Shown: positions 1-5,155 of the stretch, one piece after another
How the letters are laid out: each line of letters starts with the position of its first letter
Position numbering within the stretch: the stretch's first letter is position 1
Origin: Candidatus Magasanikiibacteriota bacterium
GTDB taxonomy: Bacteria; Patescibacteriota; Patescibacteriia; Magasanikbacterales; UBA922
Reading direction: 5' to 3'
Length of the DNA: 5,711 nt
NCBI GenBank assembly: GCA_023246555.1
Contig: JAHFIC010000042.1
Coordinates: 1-5,711, forward strand
Position numbers and translations under genes: made by a program
The notes under the pieces: generated by a model
The model's database searches: none
Told to the model about the DNA's origin: nothing
The model's input: the letters and a program-made list of their open reading frames with translations, nothing else

Positions 1-470
1 TCATTTTCTACCTGCCAAGCAGCAAGCTCTGTATGGCCCTCATACCGAGCGACAACTGTCTCTAGGTAAGAAAAAAATTGCTCTTTTGCACCGGGTGCGC
101 TCGAATCAAACCACGCGGGAATATAACATTCCGGCCATCGCGGCACTTTTTGTCCCACAACCAATAGGACCTCTGCTCCTTGTTTTTTTGCTTTATCCAT
201 CATCCAATCAAGATCTGAAAAAACATAGACACCCGGTTCGGGTTCGATCTGATTCCACTCTGCAGCAATGCGAATGCTTTTTGGTTGAAGCTCACCCAGC
301 ATAGCATCGTAAGCTTCTCGCCAATCAAGGCCAAGAGATGCCGCATACGAAGAACTAAAACTTACCGCGTATTCTATAGGATTGGTGGCAATACTCATGA
401 GCTGCAGGAAAGCAAAACAAAAAAGCGCAACCGCCGCGCAACCAAAAATGATGTGCTTGATACGCCTCAT
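1..470 (-). CDS. Membrane-anchored clan GH-A glycoside hydrolase, 3' part missing
   Basis: The reading frame opens at ATG 470 and stays open to the window edge, giving 156 complete codons plus GA of the next. Residues 7-23 form a hydrophobic segment after MRRIKH, so the protein is probably a signal-anchored enzyme with its catalytic domain outside the cytoplasm. The rest looks like the first half of a TIM barrel: RIAAEWNQIEPEPGVY at 67-82, an aspartate-rich helix start (FSDLDWM, 84-90), VLLVVGQKVPRW at 101-112, and RYEGHTELAAWQVEN at 142-156. The last motif matches the W-Q-x-x-N-E acid/base motif of GH-A enzymes, with the Glu codon split by the edge. The pattern recalls GH42 beta-galactosidases and related GH5-like enzymes; the exact family and substrate cannot be set from this fragment. 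It starts 7 bases after the transporter stop and has only a weak AAGG before the ATG, with a TATAAT box 6 bases upstream. The fold is well supported; the substrate is unknown. Confidence 0.8.
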   Translation of the reverse strand, partial: MRRIKHIIFGCAAVALFCFAFLQLMSIATNPIEYAVSFSSSYAASLGLDWREAYDAMLGELQPKSIRIAAEWNQIEPEPGVYVFSDLDWMMDKAKKQGAEVLLVVGQKVPRWPECYIPAWFDSSAPGAKEQFFSYLETVVARYEGHTELAAWQVEN

Positions 471-476
471 ACCTTG

Positions 477-485
477 ATTATAACA
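477..485 (-). promoter_or_regulatory. Extended -10 promoter, possibly leaderless, for the glycoside hydrolase
   Basis: On the minus strand the sequence is TGTTATAATCAAGGTATG. A perfect TATAAT (482-477) is preceded by TGn, the extended -10 element. The A of the ATG at 470 is the seventh base after the hexamer, the usual initiation distance, so transcription would start at the start codon itself. The transporter stop codon TAA (480-478) lies inside the hexamer. No good -35 is seen: the bases 17 upstream read GATCGG. The motif is seen directly; its activity is inference. Confidence 0.5.
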
Positions 486-1380
486 CAACAAAAAAAGAAC
501 CGATCGCGGCGAGCACAACAGCGATCGTTTGTATACGGTATTCTTTTTTTGTTATGTACTCTTGAAAAATGCTTGGAAAAAAGCGTGTACAAACCACCAC
601 AAGAAAAAATAAAAAGATATACTGTAAACCAGCCAGTGCGTTCACGAGTGTCACACTGCCTGTGGCTATAGCGTATTGGATAAGGACAACACCAACAATG
701 CCCAAAATTTTGTCGATGGCGACAAGGGACAGTGGGTGCCGGCGCTTCAATCCTTTTTGTCTCGAAGGAGAAGATCCTTGGAGCACCTTCCGGACTCGAG
801 AAGAAAAAAGACATACGAGGCCTACCAGCCCAGCCGTTCCTTTGGTGGCAAAAAGTACAAGCGCGAACGGATGGAGATCATAAAGATATTTCGCGCTCAC
901 ATGGGACACAGCGAATAAAAACGCGGCGAGCGTTGCCCACAAAAATCCAACATGAAACACCCGTCCGTTTTTTGTTTTCTCGTACGACAAAAGAAGCGAT
1001 GAAATGACCAAAACCAAAACTCCTATTGTTTGCCCGCGAGAGAGCACTTCATTTAAAAACAAGAAAGACAACATGGCAATCGACGTCGTGATTAAGGCGC
1101 CGCTAAATGGGCCGACGTGGCTTGCTTCATCTTGTTCTAAAGCCAGAAAAGTAGCGAACAAAGCAAAACCAAACGCTATACCAGAAAAAGTTGCCCAGCC
1201 CCACTCCACCACCGAAAGTCGTCCTAAAAAGGGGGCGGCAACCAGTATTGGAAGAACGATAATCGTTGAATAAAATGTATACACAATCGGTGAAACACGA
1301 GATTCGGAGACAATAACTTTATCGAGGATCATGACAATCGCGAGGAGCAAATATCCTAAAAGCGCAATGAAAAACCACAT
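478..1380 (-). CDS. EamA/DMT-superfamily transporter
   Basis: A 300-residue, very hydrophobic protein with about ten predicted membrane helices arranged as two similar halves (roughly 1-133 and 146-300), the standard size and layout of EamA-domain drug/metabolite transporters. The first half ends with the family-like NEVLSRGQTIGVLVLVISS stretch. A basic loop (about 194-214, rich in Arg and Lys) separates helices in the second half. Family members export metabolites or amino acids, and small relatives (ArnE/ArnF) flip lipid-linked sugars; the substrate here is unknown. A TTG at 1386 would add two residues, but I prefer ATG 1380 because AGGG (1391-1388), overlapping the stop of the upstream glycosyltransferase gene, is 7 bases from it and only 1 base from the TTG. 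The gene lies 9 bases after the glycosyltransferase and 7 before the hydrolase, so it is very likely co-transcribed with the former. An envelope role is inferred from the neighbours. Confidence 0.88.
   Translation of the reverse strand: MWFFIALLGYLLLAIVMILDKVIVSESRVSPIVYTFYSTIIVLPILVAAPFLGRLSVVEWGWATFSGIAFGFALFATFLALEQDEASHVGPFSGALITTSIAMLSFLFLNEVLSRGQTIGVLVLVISSLLLSYEKTKNGRVFHVGFLWATLAAFLFAVSHVSAKYLYDLHPFALVLFATKGTAGLVGLVCLFSSRVRKVLQGSSPSRQKGLKRRHPLSLVAIDKILGIVGVVLIQYAIATGSVTLVNALAGLQYIFLFFLVVVCTRFFPSIFQEYITKKEYRIQTIAVVLAAIGSFFVVL
490..527 (-). terminator. Candidate intrinsic terminator or attenuator inside the transporter 3' end
   Basis: Read on the minus strand, CGATCGC (527-521) and GCGATCG (507-501) form a perfect 7-bp stem with a 13-base loop. 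GTTC and seven T residues (496-490) follow. The whole structure lies within the last codons of the EamA-type transporter gene, just before the promoter of the hydrolase. The stem is short and the loop long, so partial read-through is likely. Confidence 0.45.
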
Positions 1381-1387
1381 AGACAAG

Positions 1388-1391
1388 CCCT
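1388..1391 (-). promoter_or_regulatory. Ribosome binding site deciding the transporter start
   Basis: AGGG on the minus strand overlaps the TAG stop of the glycosyltransferase gene and is 7 bases from ATG 1380. It supports ATG 1380 over TTG 1386 and indicates translational coupling of the two genes. Confidence 0.5.
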
Positions 1392-2748
1392 ACAAAAGAT
1401 GCACGTCCTCAATTTCACTTTTCTTCCCGTGCAACGCTACATCTGCCACATGGTAGGCACCATTTCGGGGGGCGTTCATAAAACCATTCATGGCCGCCTC
1501 AGCCAGCCAGCCAGACCGCAGCCAATCAAACAGCCATTCGTTCGTATACCGAGGGTCTTCACTAGTAAACCCAGCGCCAATAGATAACAACCAATCGCGA
1601 TTGAAATCTTCCTGGCTCCCCACTGGGGGCGCCATAATAACGGGCAGCCCCAGCCCCGCGTAAAATGATAATTCGCTCGGCTTTGTCCACAAGATATCGG
1701 TCGTGAGGAGCGCCTCATTGAAAAGCCGAAAATACTCCGATTTTGTTTCGCCGTAGAGAATAACAATGTTGCCTTGATGCAAACGCTGGATATGCATGGA
1801 CCTAACCGCAGTCTCGTAATACCGAAAAACATCCTGCCGGACACCGGCCACAAGATTCAATCGAATTTCACCGCGATCAATATGCTCATGAAGACTTTCA
1901 AGAATGGCGACCCCGATATCGCGCTGAGCGCCCGCGCCGCCGACGGCAAACGTAATCGTGAGCGGATGATTCGCTTTCATGTTGCAATAGCGCGCGCCAA
2001 GATAATACTCAATCGTGTGTTCATATTTTTTGAAATACCGCCCCTCCGGATCTAAATTCGCCAGACGGCAACCAAGCGACTCTTTGAGCACCCGTAAATC
2101 TTTCCCAAGATTCTCTTTCGGCAACGGAAAGCCAGTGATAAATAATTGCTCTGTACGAATACCATACAACAGCATGCGTTCTTTCACGCGACGATTGGGC
2201 ACAAGATAGCGAATACGGGATTGTTGCGGGTACATCGGCGCCCAGGCGCGCGCGACATCTGTATCTGTGCAAATACAAAAAATATCTCCTTTATATTTAT
2301 GCTCCTCCGCCATAAACGCAACCGTAAAAAACGACGTTACGAGCGGGAGCGGATGCTTGTTCAGCCGATCAATAAGATCTTTCCCCCACCCATGCCGAAT
2401 CGTCGCGTAAATTTGCTTTATTTGCAGCGTAGCCCGAGACAAATCGCGACGCGGATAAAACGGCTCGATGCGCTGAAGATAATCCATGATACCAAAAATA
2501 TACTCCCCAATCATTGGGAGTTTCTTCATCCGTGAAATTGTTTCGTAAATCGAACGACCTCCTTCCCACAGCGTTCGATCTCTTTTCGGAATTCCGGGAT
2601 AGGTATTAGCAGTGATTATGGCGCCATCTATGTGGTGTGCCAATCCTTCGGGAGCAGCGGCAATATCATGAAGCGGGTATACGGCACGCTGATGCCCGTA
2701 CCCCATATCAACGGTAACAATGTATGCTTTTTTTTGTTTTACTGCCAT
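1390..2748 (-). CDS. GT-B glycosyltransferase, MGDG synthase / diacylglycerol glucosyltransferase-like
   Basis: A protein of 452 residues with a two-Rossmann GT-B layout. Numbered from this start, residues 16-22 read GYGHQRA, the N-terminal glycine-rich loop of MurG/MGDG-synthase-type enzymes. CTDTDVARAW (about 160-169) and LVPNRRVKERMLLYGI (182-197) followed by ITGFPL (204-209) fit the inter-domain part of that family. AVGGAGAQ (268-275) opens the second domain, and TKPSELSFYAGLGLPVI then PVGSQEDFN (about 355-383) correspond to the nucleotide-sugar binding TKPGG...GQE.N region. The expected reaction is transfer of a sugar from a nucleotide sugar to a lipid acceptor at the cytoplasmic membrane face; acceptor and sugar are not determined. 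A longer frame starts at ATG 2766, but a TGCTATACT promoter element overlaps that codon and no ribosome site precedes it, so ATG 2748 is preferred. The length is typical. It is followed after 9 bases by the transporter gene. A different GT-B lipid or cell-wall transferase remains possible. Confidence 0.85.
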   Translation of the reverse strand: MAVKQKKAYIVTVDMGYGHQRAVYPLHDIAAAPEGLAHHIDGAIITANTYPGIPKRDRTLWEGGRSIYETISRMKKLPMIGEYIFGIMDYLQRIEPFYPRRDLSRATLQIKQIYATIRHGWGKDLIDRLNKHPLPLVTSFFTVAFMAEEHKYKGDIFCICTDTDVARAWAPMYPQQSRIRYLVPNRRVKERMLLYGIRTEQLFITGFPLPKENLGKDLRVLKESLGCRLANLDPEGRYFKKYEHTIEYYLGARYCNMKANHPLTITFAVGGAGAQRDIGVAILESLHEHIDRGEIRLNLVAGVRQDVFRYYETAVRSMHIQRLHQGNIVILYGETKSEYFRLFNEALLTTDILWTKPSELSFYAGLGLPVIMAPPVGSQEDFNRDWLLSIGAGFTSEDPRYTNEWLFDWLRSGWLAEAAMNGFMNAPRNGAYHVADVALHGKKSEIEDVHLL

Positions 2749-2754
2749 ACCTCC
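2749..2754 (-). promoter_or_regulatory. GGAGGT abutting the glycosyltransferase ATG
   Basis: A full GGAGGT on the minus strand directly touches ATG 2748. This is closer than the usual 5-9 base gap, so either translation tolerates short spacing here or the transcript begins so near the ATG that the site is not used. It is the only Shine-Dalgarno-like sequence near either candidate start. Confidence 0.4.
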
Positions 2755-2756
2755 GC

Positions 2757-2765
2757 AGTATAGCA
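2757..2765 (-). promoter_or_regulatory. Extended -10 promoter of the glycosyltransferase gene
   Basis: TGCTATACT on the minus strand is an extended -10 element (TGn plus TATACT) that ends 8 bases before ATG 2748. No -35 of quality is visible 16-18 bases upstream. Transcription would begin within GGAGGT or at the ATG. It would drive the glycosyltransferase and transporter independently of the upstream coiled-coil gene. Confidence 0.45.
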
Positions 2766-2789
2766 TAAAACAATCTGCACTGTGCTGCT

Positions 2790-3329
2790 TTATAATTTTT
2801 CTCGTGCGGCACGATCTTCTTCAAGAAGCTTTTGGTATTGATTCTCAAGAGCGCTGCGTCTTTTCCGCGCTTTGTAGGCATCAATTGGGTGAAGAATGAT
2901 GTTGGCTCCTTTGGGTTTTTTCTGATCGAGTTCGTAAATTTCCCGCCGAGTGCTTTCCAGATTGCGCTGGATTGCGGCAAGAAATTCTTCCGGCGCTCTT
3001 TTTGTGGTAGAGCGGTTCAAAACAGTACGCCGAACATCTTCCAATCGAACCGTCTGTTCTGTTTGATATCGTTGCAGTGCCTCACCACGCGATACTCGCC
3101 GGGGAACACCTGATTCATCAATTTCTGTCATAAAATCCTCTCCTTTGTGCGCCAAAGGAGGTGGTTCTTCTGCGACATCAGCTTCGGTTAATTGAATATC
3201 GACTCCTTCACCATCATCTTCCTCAATAAGCAATGCATCTTCTTTATTAGGTGAAAGATATGGAATGCCTTCAGCAATAGGCGCGACTGGTTGTTGATGT
3301 GTTTGTGCATCAGGTGTTTCTGGTGGCAT
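2790..3329 (-). CDS. Hypothetical acidic/coiled-coil protein
   Basis: A 179-residue soluble protein that I do not recognise. Residues 1-66 are proline- and acid-rich (for example LLIEEDDGEG at 33-42 and AEEPPP at 53-58) and probably disordered. Residues 80-135 and 150-179 are charged and helix-prone, with heptad-like spacing in EEFLAAIQRNLESTRREIYEL (split about 114-134) and in ALENQYQKLLEE (160-171), suggesting a helical hairpin or coiled coil. There is no signal peptide or membrane segment, so it is likely cytoplasmic. A consensus promoter lies just upstream, but ATG 3329 has no Shine-Dalgarno site, only a T-rich leader. A second in-frame ATG at 3131 (Met67) has a strong one, so a 113-residue form could be made as well or instead. 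It ends 41 bases before the preferred glycosyltransferase start. Its composition strongly supports a real gene; its function is unknown. Confidence 0.72.
   Translation of the reverse strand: MPPETPDAQTHQQPVAPIAEGIPYLSPNKEDALLIEEDDGEGVDIQLTEADVAEEPPPLAHKGEDFMTEIDESGVPRRVSRGEALQRYQTEQTVRLEDVRRTVLNRSTTKRAPEEFLAAIQRNLESTRREIYELDQKKPKGANIILHPIDAYKARKRRSALENQYQKLLEEDRAAREKL
3129..3146 (-). promoter_or_regulatory. Internal ribosome binding site and ATG in the coiled-coil gene
   Basis: AAAGGAGAGGATTTTATG on the minus strand places a purine-rich Shine-Dalgarno region 5-8 bases before an in-frame ATG at 3131 (Met67 of the long form). The bases also encode His-Lys-Gly-Glu-Asp-Phe-Met, so coincidence is possible. 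It is nonetheless the best initiation signal in this gene. Confidence 0.4.
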
Positions 3330-3363
3330 AAAAATATGAATAAATACATGGCCTCTTTAGAAG

Positions 3364-3390
3364 AGTATACCAAACAATGGACCGTGTCAA
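3364..3390 (-). promoter_or_regulatory. Promoter of the coiled-coil gene
   Basis: The minus strand shows a perfect TTGACA (3390-3385), a 15-base spacer and TATACT (3369-3364) preceded by TGG, an extended -10. The spacer is shorter than the optimal 17, which the extended -10 may offset. Start of transcription is expected near 3357, giving a leader of about 28 bases to ATG 3329. Confidence 0.65.
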
Positions 3391-3421
3391 AAAAACGTAC
3401 CCTGTGCTTTGCGGCACAGGG
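3389..3421 (-). terminator. Intrinsic terminator of the EEP-family gene
   Basis: On the minus strand CCCTGTGC (3421-3414) and GCACAGGG (3407-3400) form a perfect 8-bp stem with a 6-base loop, followed by TACG and seven T residues (3395-3389). It begins 7 bases after the TAA of the EEP-family gene. Its T-run merges into the TTGACA box of the next promoter. Confidence 0.85.
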
Positions 3422-3427
3422 CTTTGG

Positions 3428-4615
3428 TTATCGTAGATCAAACATGGTTCGAATGCCGACGTGATCCGAAAGATTTTCCCGTAGACCAGCGATCTGCACG
3501 CGCCTGGTAAACTCGCGTTCGACGCAAACTGCTTCGATATCATAGTCGCTCCGCGATCGAAGCAATACGCCGTCAACCAGGACACTTTTGGTCCAATGAG
3601 AAATTGTATTGCCCGCGCAGAAGGAGCATAAGGGCCGATCGGCCAGCGCCGCCGGCGACCAGAACCCCATCTCCAGCGCTTCCCGCCAGTTGTGCTCCCC
3701 ATACGCCTCAATGAAAGGCGGACGCGAACCGCCGAAATTGAGGTCGCCAACAATCATCTGGATAGCACCATCTTTGGCGCGCTTGCGGAGCTCTTGATCA
3801 ATGATATCGAGCTGTTCGCCTCGCTCGTCTTCCCACGTCGAGAAGATACTCCGCTCTGGCGGCGGCACGTTCTCGTTCGACGAAAGGTGCGTAAATGCGA
3901 ACTCGATTGGCTGCTTGCCCGGTAGGGAAAGCCGTGCCAGGATTGCGACTCGATTGGCGCCGCTCGCAGGAAGATTCACCGCCATCGGCGACTCCAGCGG
4001 ATGTTTGGAGAAGACAAGGACTCCATTTGACCCGCCATATACCTTGGTGCCGCCGGCGCCGTGAATACACCGCGATTTTATTCCATCCAATGACCCTTGT
4101 CCGATCGAGGAAACAAGGCATCGGAAGCAGGGTCGGTCGTACAGAAATAATTCCTTGAGCTCTTCACGACACACGACCGATGCGCAGGCAAAGAGCGCAT
4201 CCATCGGACAATTACTCTCGACGCAGGCGACGATGTCTGTCATCGCTTCCGCGTCGCAACGATCGCCCGGGATTTCGTTTTTGCCGCGGGTATCGATGGC
4301 ATAGAGATACGGGTGCGTTTCCCGCAGAGCGGCGATTAGGACCAGCTTATCTTCCTCGATCCAAACTTCCTGAAACGCGACGATGTCGTCATCGATGGCT
4401 TCCCGCACGATTTCGGCCGTTACTGGTAGAACCCGCTCCCGTGCCAGACGGTTAATATTGGGCGCGAATCCAGTATTGTATGTAACGATGGAAAGATCAG
4501 CGTTTCTCCCATCGCAGGTCGAGGGAACTGCCATCGTTCGAGCAAGGCGCTGGTGCGTCGTTAAAATGGACGCACAGGAAACGACAAGACACAGAAAAAC
4601 GGCCAATCGCCGCAT
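3428..4615 (-). CDS. Secreted endonuclease/exonuclease/phosphatase (EEP) superfamily enzyme with cysteine-rich insert
   Basis: 395 residues. The N-terminus MRRLAVFLCLVVSCAS is a signal peptide; VVSC at 11-14 could be a lipobox with Cys14 anchored. The EEP (DNase I-like) metal-hydrolase motifs appear in order: TYNTGF with Asn47, FQEVW with Gln82-Glu83, THLSS with His243, GDLN at 290-293, VDGVL with Asp349, and NLSDHVG with Asp384-His385. All core catalytic positions are therefore present. The superfamily cleaves phosphodiester or phosphomonoester bonds in nucleic acids, sphingomyelin, inositol phosphates and similar substrates; which one applies here is open. Residues 120-183 hold eight cysteines (120, 131, 136, 144, 149, 163, 166, 183) between the QE motif and the SNGVLVFSK strand, with a further pair at 330 and 333, consistent with disulfides in an exported protein. 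ATG 4615 has GGAGGT 5 bases upstream. The gene is flanked by its own promoter candidate and terminator, so it is probably monocistronic. Two sampled 60-base blocks in the gene are 58-62% GC, against 42-48% in blocks from the neighbouring coiled-coil and hydrolase genes. Confidence 0.9.
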   Translation of the reverse strand: MRRLAVFLCLVVSCASILTTHQRLARTMAVPSTCDGRNADLSIVTYNTGFAPNINRLARERVLPVTAEIVREAIDDDIVAFQEVWIEEDKLVLIAALRETHPYLYAIDTRGKNEIPGDRCDAEAMTDIVACVESNCPMDALFACASVVCREELKELFLYDRPCFRCLVSSIGQGSLDGIKSRCIHGAGGTKVYGGSNGVLVFSKHPLESPMAVNLPASGANRVAILARLSLPGKQPIEFAFTHLSSNENVPPPERSIFSTWEDERGEQLDIIDQELRKRAKDGAIQMIVGDLNFGGSRPPFIEAYGEHNWREALEMGFWSPAALADRPLCSFCAGNTISHWTKSVLVDGVLLRSRSDYDIEAVCVEREFTRRVQIAGLRENLSDHVGIRTMFDLR

Positions 4616-4620
4616 GCTTC

Positions 4621-4626
4621 ACCTCC
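4621..4626 (-). promoter_or_regulatory. Shine-Dalgarno site of the EEP-family gene
   Basis: A perfect GGAGGT lies 5 bases (GAAGC) before ATG 4615. It is the only ideally spaced full-length site before a preferred start in the window and fixes that start. Confidence 0.85.
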
Positions 4627-4637
4627 ATCCTTTGTAG

Positions 4638-4665
4638 GATATATTTTCACTATATCGAAGTTCAA
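4638..4665 (-). promoter_or_regulatory. Candidate promoter of the EEP-family gene
   Basis: TTGAAC (4665-4660), a 16-base spacer and TATATC (4643-4638) on the minus strand form a reasonable -35/-10 pair. An overlapping alternative pairs TTGCGC with TATAGT at 17 bases. It lies in the 102-base gap between the DUF1761-type gene and this one, where I see no clear terminator. AT-rich sequence makes chance matches common. Confidence 0.4.
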
Positions 4666-4717
4666 GACACAGCGCAATGTATTCCCTGCCTATCTATCGA
4701 CGAGCAAATTTTCCATG

Positions 4718-5131
4718 CTATCTCCACGCTCCGATAATCGCACCAGCAACGAGCAGAGTTGCGAGCATGTTGCCGATACTCATCCAAAACAAGGACATGC
4801 TACCGCCCCAAAGAGCATCTCCCAATTTGAGCGGTACGACAAATCCAACCCACATGATCAGGGCGGCCAAAACGCCTCCCCCGAGTGTCGTATGCCCAAA
4901 ACCCACGATGAGTCCGGCCAACACATAGAACATGACAGAACTTGCCACAAATTGCGCAACGTAATTAAAAACCATTTTCTTTTTCATGGCCGCTTGCTTT
5001 TCCAGCGTCCACTGATCCATACCCATCTCGCGCATAAATTTTTTACCGAAGAGCGGCCCGTACCACACGCTACCCACCACCATCGAGGAGATTGCCGCCA
5101 CGAACACGGCTAGATAGTTGACTGATGCCAC
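4718..5131 (-). CDS. DUF1761-family small integral membrane protein
   Basis: 137 residues with four predicted membrane helices (about 4-24, 54-76, 81-103 and 110-134). The N-terminal NYLAVFVAAI followed by GSVWYGPLFGKKFMREMG is the recognisable DUF1761 signature, and the length is normal for that family. Its function is not established. The start is GTG 5131; although no Shine-Dalgarno site precedes it, the family's conserved N-terminus begins at residue 4, leaving no better start. A TATAAC (5140-5135) lies only 3 bases before the GTG, too near to be its promoter at normal spacing. It begins 24 bases after the stop of the upstream gene and is probably co-transcribed with it. No intrinsic terminator is visible after its TAG. 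Confidence 0.85.
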   Translation of the reverse strand: MASVNYLAVFVAAISSMVVGSVWYGPLFGKKFMREMGMDQWTLEKQAAMKKKMVFNYVAQFVASSVMFYVLAGLIVGFGHTTLGGGVLAALIMWVGFVVPLKLGDALWGGSMSLFWMSIGNMLATLLVAGAIIGAWR

Positions 5132-5155
5132 AGTGTTATAGTTAAAAATAATCGC

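Noticed and set aside
501..527. GCGATCG repeats resembling the cyanobacterial HIP1 octamer
   Set aside because: Only the two arms of one hairpin are seen and neither is the full GCGATCGC; explained better as a terminator stem.
285..671. Plus-strand open frame across the hydrolase/transporter junction
   Set aside because: Lys/Arg-rich low-quality composition and antisense to two well-supported genes.
2767..2789. GCACAGTGC palindrome after the coiled-coil gene as a terminator
   Set aside because: Only a 4-bp stem and no proper T-run follows.
3188..3349. Upstream out-of-frame ATG (3349) with AAGAGG two bases before it
   Set aside because: Its product overlaps the coiled-coil gene in another frame and is rich in His, Leu and Met like a shadow frame; spacing of the ribosome site is too short. 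A leader-peptide role cannot be excluded but is unsupported.
4631..4640. Short inverted repeat near the EEP-family gene start
   Set aside because: Five-bp arms with a very short loop in AT-rich sequence; too weak to call an operator.
4715..5113. Plus-strand open frame opposite the DUF1761-type gene
   Set aside because: It is antisense to a gene with clear family motifs, rich in His, Pro and Arg as shadow frames are, and has no plausible start signals.
5135..5140. TATAAC as promoter of the DUF1761-type gene
   Set aside because: It is 3 bases from the GTG, which would place the transcript start inside the gene.
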